Of a stretch of DNA of 64,000 nucleotides, positions 10,666 through 23,519 are shown in pieces (positions within the stretch are counted from its first letter, which is position 1; each line of letters begins with the position of its first letter). Under the pieces are notes generated by a model. That model made no database searches. It saw only the letters and a list, made by a program, of their open reading frames with translations, and was not told where the DNA came from. The position numbers were made by a program, and so were the translations under genes. The DNA comes from Cenococcum geophilum 1.58 (lineage: Eukaryota > Ascomycota > Dothideomycetes > Gloniales > Gloniaceae), in contig KV748182.1 in the NCBI GenBank assembly GCA_001692895.1, positions 1,058,341 through 1,122,340 of the forward strand, in the 5' to 3' direction.

Positions 10666-11084
10666 CCCTTAACCCGTTAGGGTAAGTAGAGGAAAGGCCT
10701 ATACGTAAACACCAGAATTAAAACAACGTATAAGTTAGAATTTAACTATTAAATATACCACCACTATGCCTTTTAATTACGCTAGACTTAATACAGACCT
10801 TATTTAAAAGACTTAATATAAGATTCCCCTAAATAAGATAGCAAAAAAAAAACCTTAAAGCCTTAGCTACTCTCCGAATTTTATATTCCTAAGTATAGCT
10901 ACTAAATCCTATTAATCTAATTGGTGGGCTCTTATTAATAACCTACGTGTCTAAGTTAATGGGTTAAGAGATATAATCTTCCAGTTATATAACTATAGCT
11001 ATTTATTAAGTTCTGCCGGTTTCTACTAGTGCTGTAATAATTAAGGTAATACAAATACCAGATTATTATTACTCCCTTAGTAGA

Positions 11085-11302
11085 TGTTGGGAATAAAGGC
11101 AAGTGGTTACCATATAAGGCATATTGCCGTCATATATAGCAAGTTGCCGTTACGTACGGCAAGTTGCCGTTACGTGCCGCCGCGGCACTAGCATAGCGAG
11201 GAGCCTTAAGCTCCTCGCCCTCCCTTATTAAGAATATAATAATAATTATTATTATACTATCTACGAACCGTAGCTACGTGATATCACCTTATAAGACCAA
11301 CA
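11085..11302 (+). repeat. Copia copy 1, 5' LTR (218 bp)
   Basis: Runs from TGTTGGGAATAAAGGC to AAGACCAACA. It contains a run of CAAGTTGCCGTTACG units (about four, some decayed) and two palindromes: GTGCCGCCGCGGCAC, and GCGAGGAGC/GCTCCTCGC around CTTAA at 11196-11218. Confidence 0.9.
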
Positions 11303-14300
11303 CTAATTAGTAGTTAACTTCACTGTTATACTATAGAGCAGCTAGGTATTCCACTAAGAAAAGATAAGCTACTATACTAGTGCTACTTGTGCTAGAGGAG
11401 GCTGTCTTTTAAGGCTAGAACTAGTCCTAAACCTTAAATAAAACTCTTCTACAAATCTAAGGATCTAAAGGCTAGAACTAGTCCTAGGCCTTTTTAAGAT
11501 TATAGATTCTTGCGTCTATTATATAGAATAACACACTTTATAAGTCTTCGCGTTTTAAGGCTAGAACTAGTCCTAAGCCCTATAACCGCAAATATACGTT
11601 ATAAACGCGTACTAAACGATAAATACATATTATAAACGCGTACTAAACGACAATCCCTATACTAATAATACTTCCCTCCCTCCGAAAATATGGCTATGCC
11701 TACTTTAAATAACTAGAAAGACTCCTTACTACTAGGGGTAGCTAAGCACATAAAACTTATTAATAAAGATTAGGATGAATTCGCCTTTAATATAACAACT
11801 TATACCACAAAATAAGTTAACGGCTTTCTTTTATACTATATTATATTCTACCGAAATAGATATTACGCCGATTTATAACTATAGGAGTATTTTAGGGAGG
11901 ATTTTATAGGATAGACTGCCGATACCTAGGCACTTAGTAACATTAATATTATTTAGGATTTTTAAGACTTTCTCCGTAGGAATAGGGTATATATTACTAA
12001 GAACGGTAACCTAATTGCTAGCAATATTTAGGCCGTTATTATTAGTATAAAAGAACTAATATAGACGGAAGCTAAGATTATATATTAACTACGGAAACCT
12101 AAAAACAACCTATATTCTTTGGAAGGTAACTTTAATTTATATTAAAACCCCTAGAACGCTAACCTTTTACCTAAAGCTACTCTCCTACCTAGAGGTGCTC
12201 TCCTACTTAGAGTTGCTTTGCTTTTACCTCCTCTACTCTAGCTAACCGGTAAGCCTTTATTATAAGAAGTTATAAATTTAATAAAGGTATATTTAGACAA
12301 AAAGAAGAAGTTTAAAGGAGAACTATATAATATACTCGGAGTAAAACTATAGGTCTTTTATAACTGTTGCAATAAGGTTAGAATTTAACGCTATTAGTAC
12401 TATTACGCTTTCTCTATTATGTTAAAGGGACGGGCGGTAATATTCTATTATAACTATATTACGGGTAAAAACTATAACTTTAATATAATGCTTTAGTTTA
12501 CTAGAGCCCACTTTAAGACTAATAAAAATTGCTAACTTTATATGTCTAAATAGCGGGAGACTATATTCTAAAGAGTTATTGCTTTTAACTCAATAAAAAC
12601 TTATTTAGAGTGCCTTTAACTACTCTTTAATAAACTCTAGAAAATCTAATATGGCCTTACTAAAACTTACTAAAATAAGAACAGCCTAAGGGACTAGGTT
12701 ATCTTAGCATGCTATAGCGTTTTTAAGTATAACTTAGCGCTATATAAACCTATGGATACGTTTAAAGGAGTATATGCTAAGCTACACTTTGCTATAGGTA
12801 CTGCGATATAAATATAAGAATCTTAATAGTTCTATACCAAAAACCCTACCTAACTAAGTATTCCTAACTAACATAATTATAACTAGACTAATTAAATATA
12901 TAGTAGCCGTAGTAGGGAATATAGAAGAGGGTATAATTAATATTAACTATAAGGTAATTATAGAGGTCCTTATAGAGGTTTATTTTAAAGTAATTGCTAG
13001 ATAAAGTACTATATTTATAAGAAGCTAAATTACTAGTTAAATAGACACTCCCTTAATAAATAAAAGGAGGCATATAATAAGTTCTGTTAGAGTATAAAAA
13101 ACGTTAAAAATTATAAGGTTACTATGGCCTACTTTTAAAGCTTCCTAGTTTAATATAAAGGCGTAGAAGATCTTAAGGGTAAGGTTAATAAGACTAAATA
13201 GCTCCTTATAGATATAAAAATTAAGAACTACTCTCCTAACTAATACTTTACTAAGTATAGTAAGGTAAATAGTATATAAACTGTTGCTGTTCTTAATAAC
13301 TAATTTACGCTCCATTCTATTACGAAGTTAGATATCTTTAACGAGCTAAAGGAGAGTTTTGCGTTTTCCTTTAATAACAAATACTTGGCAAACGTCTTTT
13401 ATAGTATTATACTAAATATAGAAGCCGTAGGAGTATCTATAGTAGGAGAACCTTAAGTTTAAGCTCTTTAGTAGCTTAATAGCTCTATTTAGATTAACTA
13501 ATTAACGGCGGCTAATATACAATTTGCTTTAGTAAAGGTACTATAATCTCTTTTAGCATAATTAGGGTTTAAACCCCCTTAGGGTATATTACTTTTTACA
13601 TTATTCCCACAAATACCCCATTTTTATTTTGTATTAGAGATATAGATAAATTAGGCGTTAAGCTTAATAACCTTAAGAATATACTTATCTAAGGAGATAA
13701 TTGGGTGCCCGTTATACGCAAGTAGGGTTACCCCTAGTTGCTCCTTTATTAACTAGAAAAGAGTATTACTTAAAGCTACTTAACTAAGTTAGAGTTACGC
13801 TAACTATACTATTATTTTAGCTACCTATCCGTTTATTAATTACTTACGGTTCTTTAGCAAGTAGGCTATAAAGTTAAGGTTAAGGTAATTAAGTATCTTA
13901 TAAAGTATTACTATTACTACTAAATAAACTAGAAGTCCCCTAGCCGATTTAAGTTTACCCTTAAAGATAACTATAACTTTAACTTCTATATTATTGTTAA
14001 TGTTATATATCTTAGTGGTAAGCTAGTACTTTAAGTTATTAACTTCTTAATCTCCTTCTAAGCCGCGCGTTTTTTAAAAGATATATTAGCCAGAAACGTA
14101 TAGGATACCCTTTAGTTATACTAGATTAATATCTATTTAAGACCCCCTAATTAAATTATCTATAATATAGAAAAGAATTTCTTATCTATAGAGTTCCAAT
14201 AATAGATAAAGGCAATAGCAGTTAAGGTTAAGGAAGTCCCCGTTAAGGTATATAATAATATTAGAAAAGTAGAGTAATATTACGCGCTATTACGCCGCGT

Positions 14301-16579
14301 ATATAAGATTATCTCTTTAAAACTAAAGGATATTAACGAAGAACTTACCTTATAAATGGCTATTAAAGCTATTAACGATTCCGCTAGCCCGGATGGACTT
14401 ATACCTATATTACTAGTCTTTAGCGCCTATCCTTAAATAACTAATAATTCTTTACTATTTCCCTCTATTATATAATAAGCTAAGGCTATTCGCAAGGTAA
14501 TAAAGGAGGTATAACGTTTCTACGCCATATACTAGGTTAATAATGTACTAGGAATAAAAAATGGCCTAAATACCTTAACTACACTTAATCTGCCACTCTA
14601 GTCTAAAGTACGCGTATAGCGTAAAAAGGGAGAATAGTTAGGCCCATACTAACTTATTATAATTAATAGTTAAACTTATACTATTTAGATGCCTTACAGA
14701 CCCACTTAATTCCATTTAACTGTTATTAAGCTTTACTATAAAGATAATAATTCTAAGCCTTTGTAGGATGCCCTAAAAGATACCCTAAAGGAGAACTACA
14801 ATTAACATGCTCTAAAAGGTGACTACGATCCTAATATAATTATAGTAGATACGCTATAACTATAACGCGGTAGAGGTCGCCTAAAGGGATTACAAAATCG
14901 CTAACATTTTATTAATTTTAAAGAACAATTTGTTGCCGCCATTAAGAATAGAGTTAAGTTATTAATGGCCTTTATAACAGCTAAGGAGAAGGCTAACTTT
15001 AAGCTTGCAAAACAGCTCTAAAAGGAAGGTTATATTATAACCCTAGGAGCTCCTTTCTAAGCATCTAATAAGCAGGAGATTAACGGTCTTATTGCAAGAG
15101 AAGTCTTTAAATTTAAGAAGTATAACCCTACTAAGTTTAATAAAGTTCGTATCTTTAAGTCTAGGATAGTTAATAAGATTAAGGGCAAGGCTACTAACGC
15201 CCTATTTAAGAAATTAAGGCTTGTTATCTAAGGTTATAATAATAATAGTAAGGAGATAATTCTTATATAAGCTCCTATAATTTAACGAGCTAGTTAACAA
15301 GTTATTGTTATATTAGCTCCCTCCTTAATAAAGAATAAAATAGCGGTCTATTTACGAGATATTACCTAGGCCTATACCCAATTAGAGATGCACCTTTAGC
15401 GCTTAATATTAGCACACCTTTTAGAGTAAATTCGCCACCAATATCCCAAAGATATGATTATAGTTATGCTTAAGCCATTATACGGAATCGCAGAGGTAGG
15501 AACTTATTAGTAGGCTACCTATAGTAAGCACTATAAAGAGAAGCTTTTAATAACTATATCTATATTTAATTTTTGCTTTCTTATTATAACTATAGGAACT
15601 CCGTTTAAAATCGTTGGTATATAAACTAATAATATAATTATCTTAGAAGACGACCAATTCTTAGCTCTTAAAGAAGATGAGCTAGTAAAGGTAAATCTTA
15701 TAGTAAAGCTAAAAGAAAAGCTTAATTTAATAATACCATTACTCCTTAATAAATGCATCCTCTCCCTAAATAAGAATTCCATTGCTTTACGCTAGAAGGG
15801 TTAAGGTAAGAAGATTAACATTATTAACGTTAATTCTCTAAAGTAAGGATACGCGGAGTAACGTACTCGCGGAGCTTATATTACTTCTATCTGTTAACTT
15901 AAGGCTTTATTTAATCTCTTTATTACGGCTTAACACTAAAAACTAACTAAGGATAATATTCTTGCTCTAAATAAGCGTCTTTCCTAGCAAATAAACCATC
16001 TTAATTAGGAACTACTCTATATACCTATTAATCTTCCTACCGCTAAGCTCTTTATATTTATTAATAGATCGTTTATAAATAATAAAGATTTTAGCTCCTA
16101 GTTAGGATATAAGATTATTATTATAAACAAATCTACTAAAGAGAATAACTTTATAATCTACGACAACCTTATCTATTAGAGCTTAACTAAGAGTAAGCGT
16201 ATTACTTAAAGCGTTTTAGCGTTAGAGATATATAAAATGGTTAGCGGAGTTAATATAGCAATTGCAATTGGAACTACCCTAAAGATAATCATAGATCGAC
16301 TTAAACTTCCTATTATCTCTATAATCGTATACACTAACTTATATTCCCTCTATAAGTATTTAGTTAAGCTTAGTACNANAAAGNAGAAGCGNCTTATAAT
16401 TAATATTATAGCACTTTAGTAATCCTATAAGCATTAAAAACTCTTTAAGATTTAATAAATTAATAGCTAAGATAACCTAGTAGATGCGATAATAAAGGCG
16501 AACCCAAATAAGGCACTAGAGACGTTTATTAATATAAATACTTTACGTATACGAGTTAAAGGTTAGGTTAAAAGGGAGT

Positions 16580-16690
16580 CCCTAGAAATTTCTTAGTCAC
16601 GTAAGGTCTTAAGATATCTAGGAACTTTAACCGGCGGTTAAAGTTGTCTAATTAGTTAGATTCTCTTACTAAGACTTTTTTAGAGGGGGG
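16580..16690 (+). repeat. Gypsy-like 3' module inside copia copy 1
   Basis: About 110 bases, from CCTAGAAATTTCTTAG to TTTTTTAGAGGGGGG, are almost identical to the sequence just upstream of the Gypsy B 3' LTR (49855-49985), including the palindrome arms AACTTTAACCG and CGGTTAAAGTT and the purine tract. Copia copy 2 lacks the block at the equivalent place (about 61014). Gypsy C carries the same palindrome near 17735-17760. The short GGGAGT sequence flanks the block on both sides. It was either gained by this copia copy or lost by copy 2. Confidence 0.7.
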
Positions 16691-17037
16691 AGTATAACAT
16701 TTTATAGACCCTAACTTAACCTAGCTAATTAGGATTTTCCATCTCTGGGATAGAAAATCGCTATTAGCTCGCTTACTACTAGCGCCTTAGCGGCCCTCTA
16801 AACAAGATACCTATCACATATTTAGGGGGGTTATTTGGCGCGGTTACGACCTGGGTTAATATGAGGTTAGGGCTACCCCTATTGATAACGCCCCCGAACC
16901 CTATACGAGGTCGCGCAGCAACTGCCCCCAAGTATTTTCGCACGCGATTTTGGGCGAAAAGGTATATAATTTGAGTTTAATCGATACTTCTGGGCGGTTG
17001 CGTAATGTTGCTCTAAATTTAAAACACTTATACTATA

Positions 17038-17245
17038 GTGACCGAGACGCCTTAATATAGGACCATACTCTAGTAACTAAGACGTCTTAATATAGGACTG
17101 CACTATAGTTACTGCAGTCCTATATCGAGGCGTCTTAGTTACCGTAGTCCTATATTAAGGCGTCTTGGTTACTATAGTGCAGTTATATATTAAGGCGTCT
17201 TAGTTACTGGTGTAGTTGTACATTAAGGCGTCTTAGTTACTACAG
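17038..17245. repeat. Inverted tandem array in the Crypton flank
   Basis: Units of about 33 bases built on AAGGCGTCTTAGTTAC and CCTATATTA are repeated about four times in one orientation (17105-17245), preceded by two units in the opposite orientation (17040-17105). The turn lies near GGACTGCACTATAGTTACTG. The array could fold into a long hairpin; it lies between the Crypton's end and Gypsy C. Confidence 0.75.
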
Positions 17246-17301
17246 TAAAATAACTATTTAGATATTCTTATAAAGCCAATCTAAAGAATGCCGACCCTAT
17301 A

Positions 17302-17512
17302 TGTCACGGCTTAAACAAATACCTCTAAACCGAAGCTTGAACGAATGCTATATTACGAAGATACTAAGCTAAAGAGAAGGAAAAGGGGTCGCTAGGACCG
17401 ATATAAACAAATATATAGGGTAAGCCGCCAAGGCGCTAGCTTTAGGCGGGCTAATTACAGGTTGGCAGAATATGGCAGAATTTGGCAGGTAACATGCAAT
17501 AGCGCCGTTACA
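17302..17512 (-). repeat. Gypsy C, 3' LTR (211 bp)
   Basis: TGTCACGGCTTAAAC to GCGCCGTTACA on the plus strand. It contains the GGCAGAATATGGCAGAATTT motif, a relative of which also occurs in the Gypsy B LTR. Confidence 0.9.
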
Positions 17513-20500
17513 TCACCCCCCNCTTTAAAAGAAAGCCTGCCCTTAGGCTTAGTTAGAAAAAATAGGGTAGCACTAGGCTTATAAACGTAGGATTATAAAA
17601 ATATAAGATAAGGAGATAAAGGGGATATAAGTCCGTCCTAACTAAGTATAAAGGGCGATTGTGGGCTAAGTAGAAGCACTAGGCTAGAAAGAGTAGCCGC
17701 TAAAAGTCTTAGCACGGATCTAACTAATTAGATAACTTTAACCGGCGGTCAAAGTTCCTAGATATCTGAAATTTTACGGTACTGGCAGAAAACGGCAGAA
17801 TATGGCAGAATTTGGCAGACAGCTGTATTAGGGCTTTAGGGCGTTTTTGTCCCTATATTCTTCCGGTAACTTATCGTCTTTATTATACTAGCATTCCATC
17901 CATTCGTCTAAGTACTTTAGGGGTTTAAGCGCATTAGGGTATTAGTTATAGAATTCTTTAAGCTTCTGGGGGCAGCCTATAAAGTTCCATATAGGGTACT
18001 AGGTTAAGTCAGGATTGTAGCCCTTCTATTAGACACGGTATTTTAGCGCTCCCCGTACTATCTTACAGGCCAATATTTTATTAACCTCCTATTTATTATC
18101 ACTATTTACTTAAACTAGTAGGGGAGGCTTATTCTTTTATCTAGGCAATAGGTTATTCGTAGCTTTCCGTAACTTATCTAGCAAGAAGATAGGGTGAACC
18201 CTAATTAAGTTTAGGAGCTTTATCTTATACAAGTTACCTATCTTCTTAAAAACCTTATACGGTCCTACTATCTAGTAGTCTAGCTTACGGCTAGGTCGTT
18301 CGGTCCTCCAATTCCTTATTATAACCCAGACTATATCGCCAGGGGCAAAATCGGGCTCTTGACGGTATTTGTTCGCCTACTGTTTTATTAACCTTTAAGC
18401 TTTTTCCAGGTTCTCACAGGCTACCGTCTAGGCCTCCTCCAATCGTTTAGCGTACTATTAGGCCTTAGCATAGGATAGCTTCTCTTATATAGTCTAGGGT
18501 TCTTTTAGCCTTTTCTAGTTAAAGCTTATGCGGGGTAAGTATTCTATTTCTAGCTAAATTGGGGCAAACCCTATAGAGTTATAGGGTAGGGTTGCTTGCG
18601 CGTAGTCTATTAAGGGTAGTAATTTAGACTAGTTATCCTAGAAATAGTTAACGAAGGGCCTAAGCCTCTGGTCTAGGTACTGATTTACAATCTCTATCTA
18701 ACCGTCTATCTGGGGGTAATAAGCCGTAGAAAGCTTTAGCTTAATACCTAGAATCTAGGTAAACTTATTCTAGAAGGCTAATATAAACTATAGCCTATAA
18801 TCGGACATAATAGTATCTAGTAGTCTGTAGATTTAGTAGACGTAATAGATATATAGCTGGGCTGCCTCTTTAGCATCGATATTCTTATAACATAGAATTA
18901 AAAACGGGCGTTTACTAAAGTGGTTAACTATAACTATAACTATATTGTATCCGTTACGGTCCCTAGGTAGTTTATAGAAGTCTATAAAGATATACTGCTA
19001 AGGGCGCTCTGGTATTAAAAGTGGCTTAAGTAGTCCTAGGGTCTTATCCTATAGGATTATAGCTCTCTAGCAGTCTTCGCAGTTCCGTATATATTAATTA
19101 ATATCTACAACTATTCTTAGCTAGTAGTAGTAGCAGTTAATAATTTTATGGGTCTTATTCTTACCAGGGTATACTATAAAGACTTAGCAATAAGCTTCGC
19201 GGATTAGTTCGGTCCGTAGATTATTAACGTTAGGGACTATAAGCCGCTCCTAGTATAGAAGCAATCCTTCCTCCGTTTTAAAATCGGGGTTTCTTTTTAT
19301 AGCTTATTCGCGGAGGGCCCTTAGGGCGTCAGCCATGCGGTTTGCAGTTAGAAGGCGGTTAATTAGCCCTATTAGCTCATTTAAGGACTCCTTTATTGGT
19401 GCTAGCTCATTTTACTAGGAGTCTAGCTCCTTAAGGATCCGCGGGTTAAGCTATTCTGGATAGAGGAGGGCGCGCGTCCGATATTGGGTCTTTAGCTTAT
19501 CCTAGGGTCCTATATCTTATTCTCTTTAGGTTAGGGCATTAGCCTTAGAGTTTTGCTTACTAAAACGATATATAATCGTAAAGAAGAATTAGGAGAGTAT
19601 TTTGGCCCACTGGGCTTATCGCCCTATAAGCTGCTTTATAGTTATAAAGTACTCTAGGGCTTTATAATCTATATATATCTTAATCCGGGAGTTCGTACCT
19701 TTAAGCTCTACGCGCTATTAGGAGAGTAATTAAATAATAGCTAGTATTTCTTTATTGTATACTTTATAGTTACACTCAGCCAGGTCTATTATCTTTAAGA
19801 AGAAAGCCATAGGGTACCATTCGCCGTCTAGATATAACTATAATAGAATTCCCGCTACAACCCCATTAGAGGCGTTTATTTCTAGCATTAATTTAAGGTC
19901 TAGGTTATAGTAACAAAGGATTAGGGAAGAGATAAGCCGATCCTTTACCTCTTTAAAGGCCTCTATATAGCTATCATTAAAAACAAAAGGCGTATCCTTC
20001 CTGGTTAGTTATATAAGAGGTTTTGCTATAATTCTATAGTCATAGATAAACTAGTGGTAGAAATTATAAAAACTAAGGAAGGACTAGATTCCTTTTACTA
20101 TATAAGGGGGCTTCCAGTTACGGATTACCTCTACCTTCTTAGGGTTAACCTTAATTCCTTTTATAGTTACGATAAACCTAAGGTATTTTATACATTTTAC
20201 CCCAAACTCGCATTTCTTAATATCGACTTATAAGCCCGCGTTCCGTAGCCTCTTTAGGACCTTTTTAACATAAACTTAATACTTAAGTTTGTTGTCTAAG
20301 TATATAAGAATGTCGTCTAGGTATACCGTGTAGAATTTATTAAGGTAATTAAAAAGAACGTTATTTATATACCTTTGGTACGTAGCCGGTCCGTTTATTA
20401 GTCTAAAAGGAAGAACTTTNTATTTATAGNAACTATAGNNGGTACNGAANGTTNTTAAATCTTTNGATNTAGGGTNTATCCTAATTNGGTNGAAAGCTTN

Positions 20501-23279
20501 GCGGATATTAAGTTTAGTAAAGATCTTTGCCTAGCTTAGATATATAAGGGTCTTGTTAATTAAAGAAATAGGATACTAGTCCTTTTAAGTAATAGCGTTT
20601 AGCTTCTAATAGTCAATATAAAAATAAAGGCCTCTATTAGGCTTTTTTATAAATAGGATAGGGGAAGTAAAAGGGGCTTAACTTAGCTCGATAAACCCTT
20701 TATCCAGGTTATTAATTAAATACTACTTTATTACTTTTAGCTTATCTATTAATTAATAGTAAAGGGGGCTATAGCCTAGCGAGTTATTGGCCTTTAATTA
20801 AATCTTATAATTATACGTCCGGTAGGGGGGTAACTTATTTAAGGCCGCCTTTAAGAATATATCCTTATAGCCTATATAAATAGTAAAAAGGAGGCGTTTA
20901 ACTAGTTCCTCGTTAGTTTCCTTATCTAGCCTTTCCTCTCTATTATTAATAATTTAGTTAATCTTATATAGGCTCGTTATAAAGACCTTATTATCCTTCC
21001 GGTATATATTAAAGTAGAACGCTATAGCGCTAATTACGGCAATATTTACGGTAGGGGGGTTAACTAACAATAGGGGCGTATATAACTTTAGGGACTTCTA
21101 GGGTACTAGTGTCATCATTACTCCTTTTAGCTCCTATTACATCTTTTAGAGGTTATCCCTTATATCCTATTAATACGTTCTTTTCCATAACAGTTAGATC
21201 TATACGATTTAAACATTATCTATATTATTATCTATCCCGCTTCCGTATGTAGAGTCCTCTTTAAACATAGCGCTTTAGGAGAGTATCTTTATTAGTACGG
21301 AGTTCTTTCTAGCTTTATAGTGGGCGTCCTCTTAGGCAAAGGCTAGGTCACGGGCCTAGACATCCTACTAGTAGGTAGGGTTACCCCTTACGGCTAGTGT
21401 CTTGCGATTGGTTTGGATCTCCCTAATAAAGAAGGGCAACCTTAGTCTATCCTCCAGCTAGATAAACCGTCTTTTTTATACGTTTAACTAAATATTAAAA
21501 TAGGACATCTATTTTCGTCTAAGGATTATATTGTGGGACCCTAGGTCTAGGATACAAAAGGGGATACCGTATTAGCGTTATCCGTTAAAAGTAATATATA
21601 ACTTTAAGACGTAGGTAACGGGCTAACCGGCTTAGCCGTTATAGCCCTTTACCTAAACAGGCTTCTCTAGTTAGATGGCTTCTGCATTTAGAAACTTAGC
21701 AATATTATTCGTATAGGTAGTATTTATAAAGGCGAAGCTATTTACTCTAGTGTTAATAAGGGCAGTTATATTAACTCTATATCCATTTTAAGATACTATA
21801 CATAGAACCGTAAAATACTTTCCACCTATTAACTAACTAAAATTAATCTCTTTAAGATCAATAGGGTACCCTAGGGGGGAGTCTTTCCCTAGGGTTCTTC
21901 TTTTCCTAACTTATCGGACATTTCTCCTTCCTCTATCTCCTTAATATCACCTATATCCTTTAGCTCCGGGTAGGACAAAGTAAAGTAACCTTATTTATTG
22001 CAGTTAAAGCACGTAGCCAAGGCAGGGTTAATTAAAGTATTATAGCGAATACTAGTTAATAGCGTGGTACGTAACTAGTCAGGCGAGGCTCACTAGTGCG
22101 TAGTTATAACCGCCTTTAGTATAAGAGCAGTTGTAACTTGTCTTCCTACTCTAGCTCTTATAAGTATAGCTAGCGAGTTCTAATTGTTATGGAGTTGCTT
22201 CTACCAATTAGGGCGGGCGTTAATCCGCTTTAGTTCTAAGTTTAATAATAGGCAATAAGCTGCGAGTCTTTTATAGGTTAGTAGGTTATCTAAGGTTATA
22301 GGGATCTTTTCTTATAGCCGGATTATTAGCTTATTATATAGGTCTAATCGGTAGTTCTTAAGGGGAACCTGGCCTTCTCCTGTAAGGTATAGGAATTAAA
22401 TCTAAAATTTGGCAAAGGGTTAGTTTGGTTTTATTATTAGGTAATTATAGTTATAACGGGCATTCTGTACTTTATTCGGGTTAATATAAATAGCCGCTAG
22501 GTGCCGTATTATCTTATTAACAGATATAAATTAGATAGGGGAGTTGTCCTCAAACTTAGCTTAAAGGTGCCGTTAGGCGTCCCTAGTGGTTTAATTAAAG
22601 AGGTAGAGCATTTTAGCTTCTTTGGAAAGGAAATAGTTATAGTTAACGCAGAGCTTTCCTTATACTTAAATCCTCCAATTCTTAAAGGTAGGGTCTATCC
22701 CGTTAGATAGTAGTAGGGGGTTAAGGAGCTTAACGGACTTTAATTACTTCGTTATTATATCCGTACTCCCTGGTGTATCACATTTAGTAGAGTAAATAGG
22801 TCAGCTAGGGCTTTAAGAAGGGGAAGCCGGGCTATTTTATAGGGCCGCAAGGCTTTCTAGGATCTCTTATAGGGTCTCTTATATATTTCTTGCTTTAAGA
22901 TAATTGGCTTCCTAGCTAGCTGCAAGGGCGCGAATCTGCTCGCGTATATCTACAATATTATCATTATCTTCGATTTCTGATCCCAATTAGATCTTAGGTT
23001 CCTCTTAAGTAGAGGCAGCTCTCTTAAATAAGCTTACTTTAGGTGCCATTATTAACTTCCCAAGGTTCGTTAGTATTGTACGCTTTAGTTTTAATTCCGG
23101 GGGTACAGGTCCAGTCCTGTCTGGCTTATAAGGTAGGATATTATCTAGGCCTTCCCAGGCAATATAGAGTTGTTTTAGTGTCTAAGTATAGCGCGTTAAT
23201 GCGTCGTTATAGACGAAGTTTCTTTAGAGTGGGATATTATTAAGGCCTTCCTAGGCAAGATAGGGAGAGCTTAGTATAA

Positions 23280-23490
23280 TATCACGGCTTAAATAAATGC
23301 CTCTAAACCGAAGCTTAAACGAATACTGTATTACAAAGATACTAAGCTAAAAAGAAGAAAAAGGGGTCGCCAGAACCGATGTAAACAAATATATAGGGTA
23401 AGCCGCCAAGGCGCTAGCTTTAGGCGGGCCAATCGCAGGTCGGCAGAATATGGCAGAATTTGGCAGGTAACGTGCGATAGCGCCGTTACA
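23280..23490 (-). repeat. Gypsy C, 5' LTR (211 bp)
   Basis: Same length as the partner LTR and aligned end to end; the terminal TG reads TA at 23280. Differences are mostly transitions. Confidence 0.9.
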
Positions 23491-23519
23491 CCGTAGCTGT
23501 TTTAGCTGGTTAATAGCCT

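Larger units (their letters stand above)
9361..11079. other. RIP-saturated DNA with LTR relics, no recognisable gene
   Basis: AT-rich and TpA-rich throughout. Nothing identifiable is encoded; one plus-strand stretch near 9480-9600 reads as hydrophobic segments (ALAFIILVFRLLMAVL) but matches no family I can name. Two LTR-like relics in opposite orientation are listed separately. A GGTTTAACC/GGTTAAACC inverted pair lies at about 10281-10316. Confidence 0.4.
17302..23490 (-). mobile_element. Gypsy C: chromodomain Gypsy fossil nested in the Crypton
   Basis: 6.19 kb, minus strand. TSD is CTATA (17297-17301) and CCGTA (23491-23495), the same site after C-to-T and G-to-A change. The LTRs are 211 bp each. 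Parts, reading right to left: gag about 22900-21990 with a CCHC zinc knuckle near 22020, protease about 21800-21500, reverse transcriptase about 20750-20200, RNase H about 19900-19550, integrase about 19200-18450, chromodomain about 18070-17880. A purine tract precedes the 3' LTR near 17520. Domain order and the chromodomain place it with chromoviruses, close to Gypsy B. It is broken by many RIP-type lesions; about 6 percent of one short stretch (20420-20500) is N. Confidence 0.85.

Noticed and set aside
22501-23243. Plus-strand open frames of 66-69 codons
   Set aside because: They lie antisense to the Gypsy C gag region and show no family similarity.
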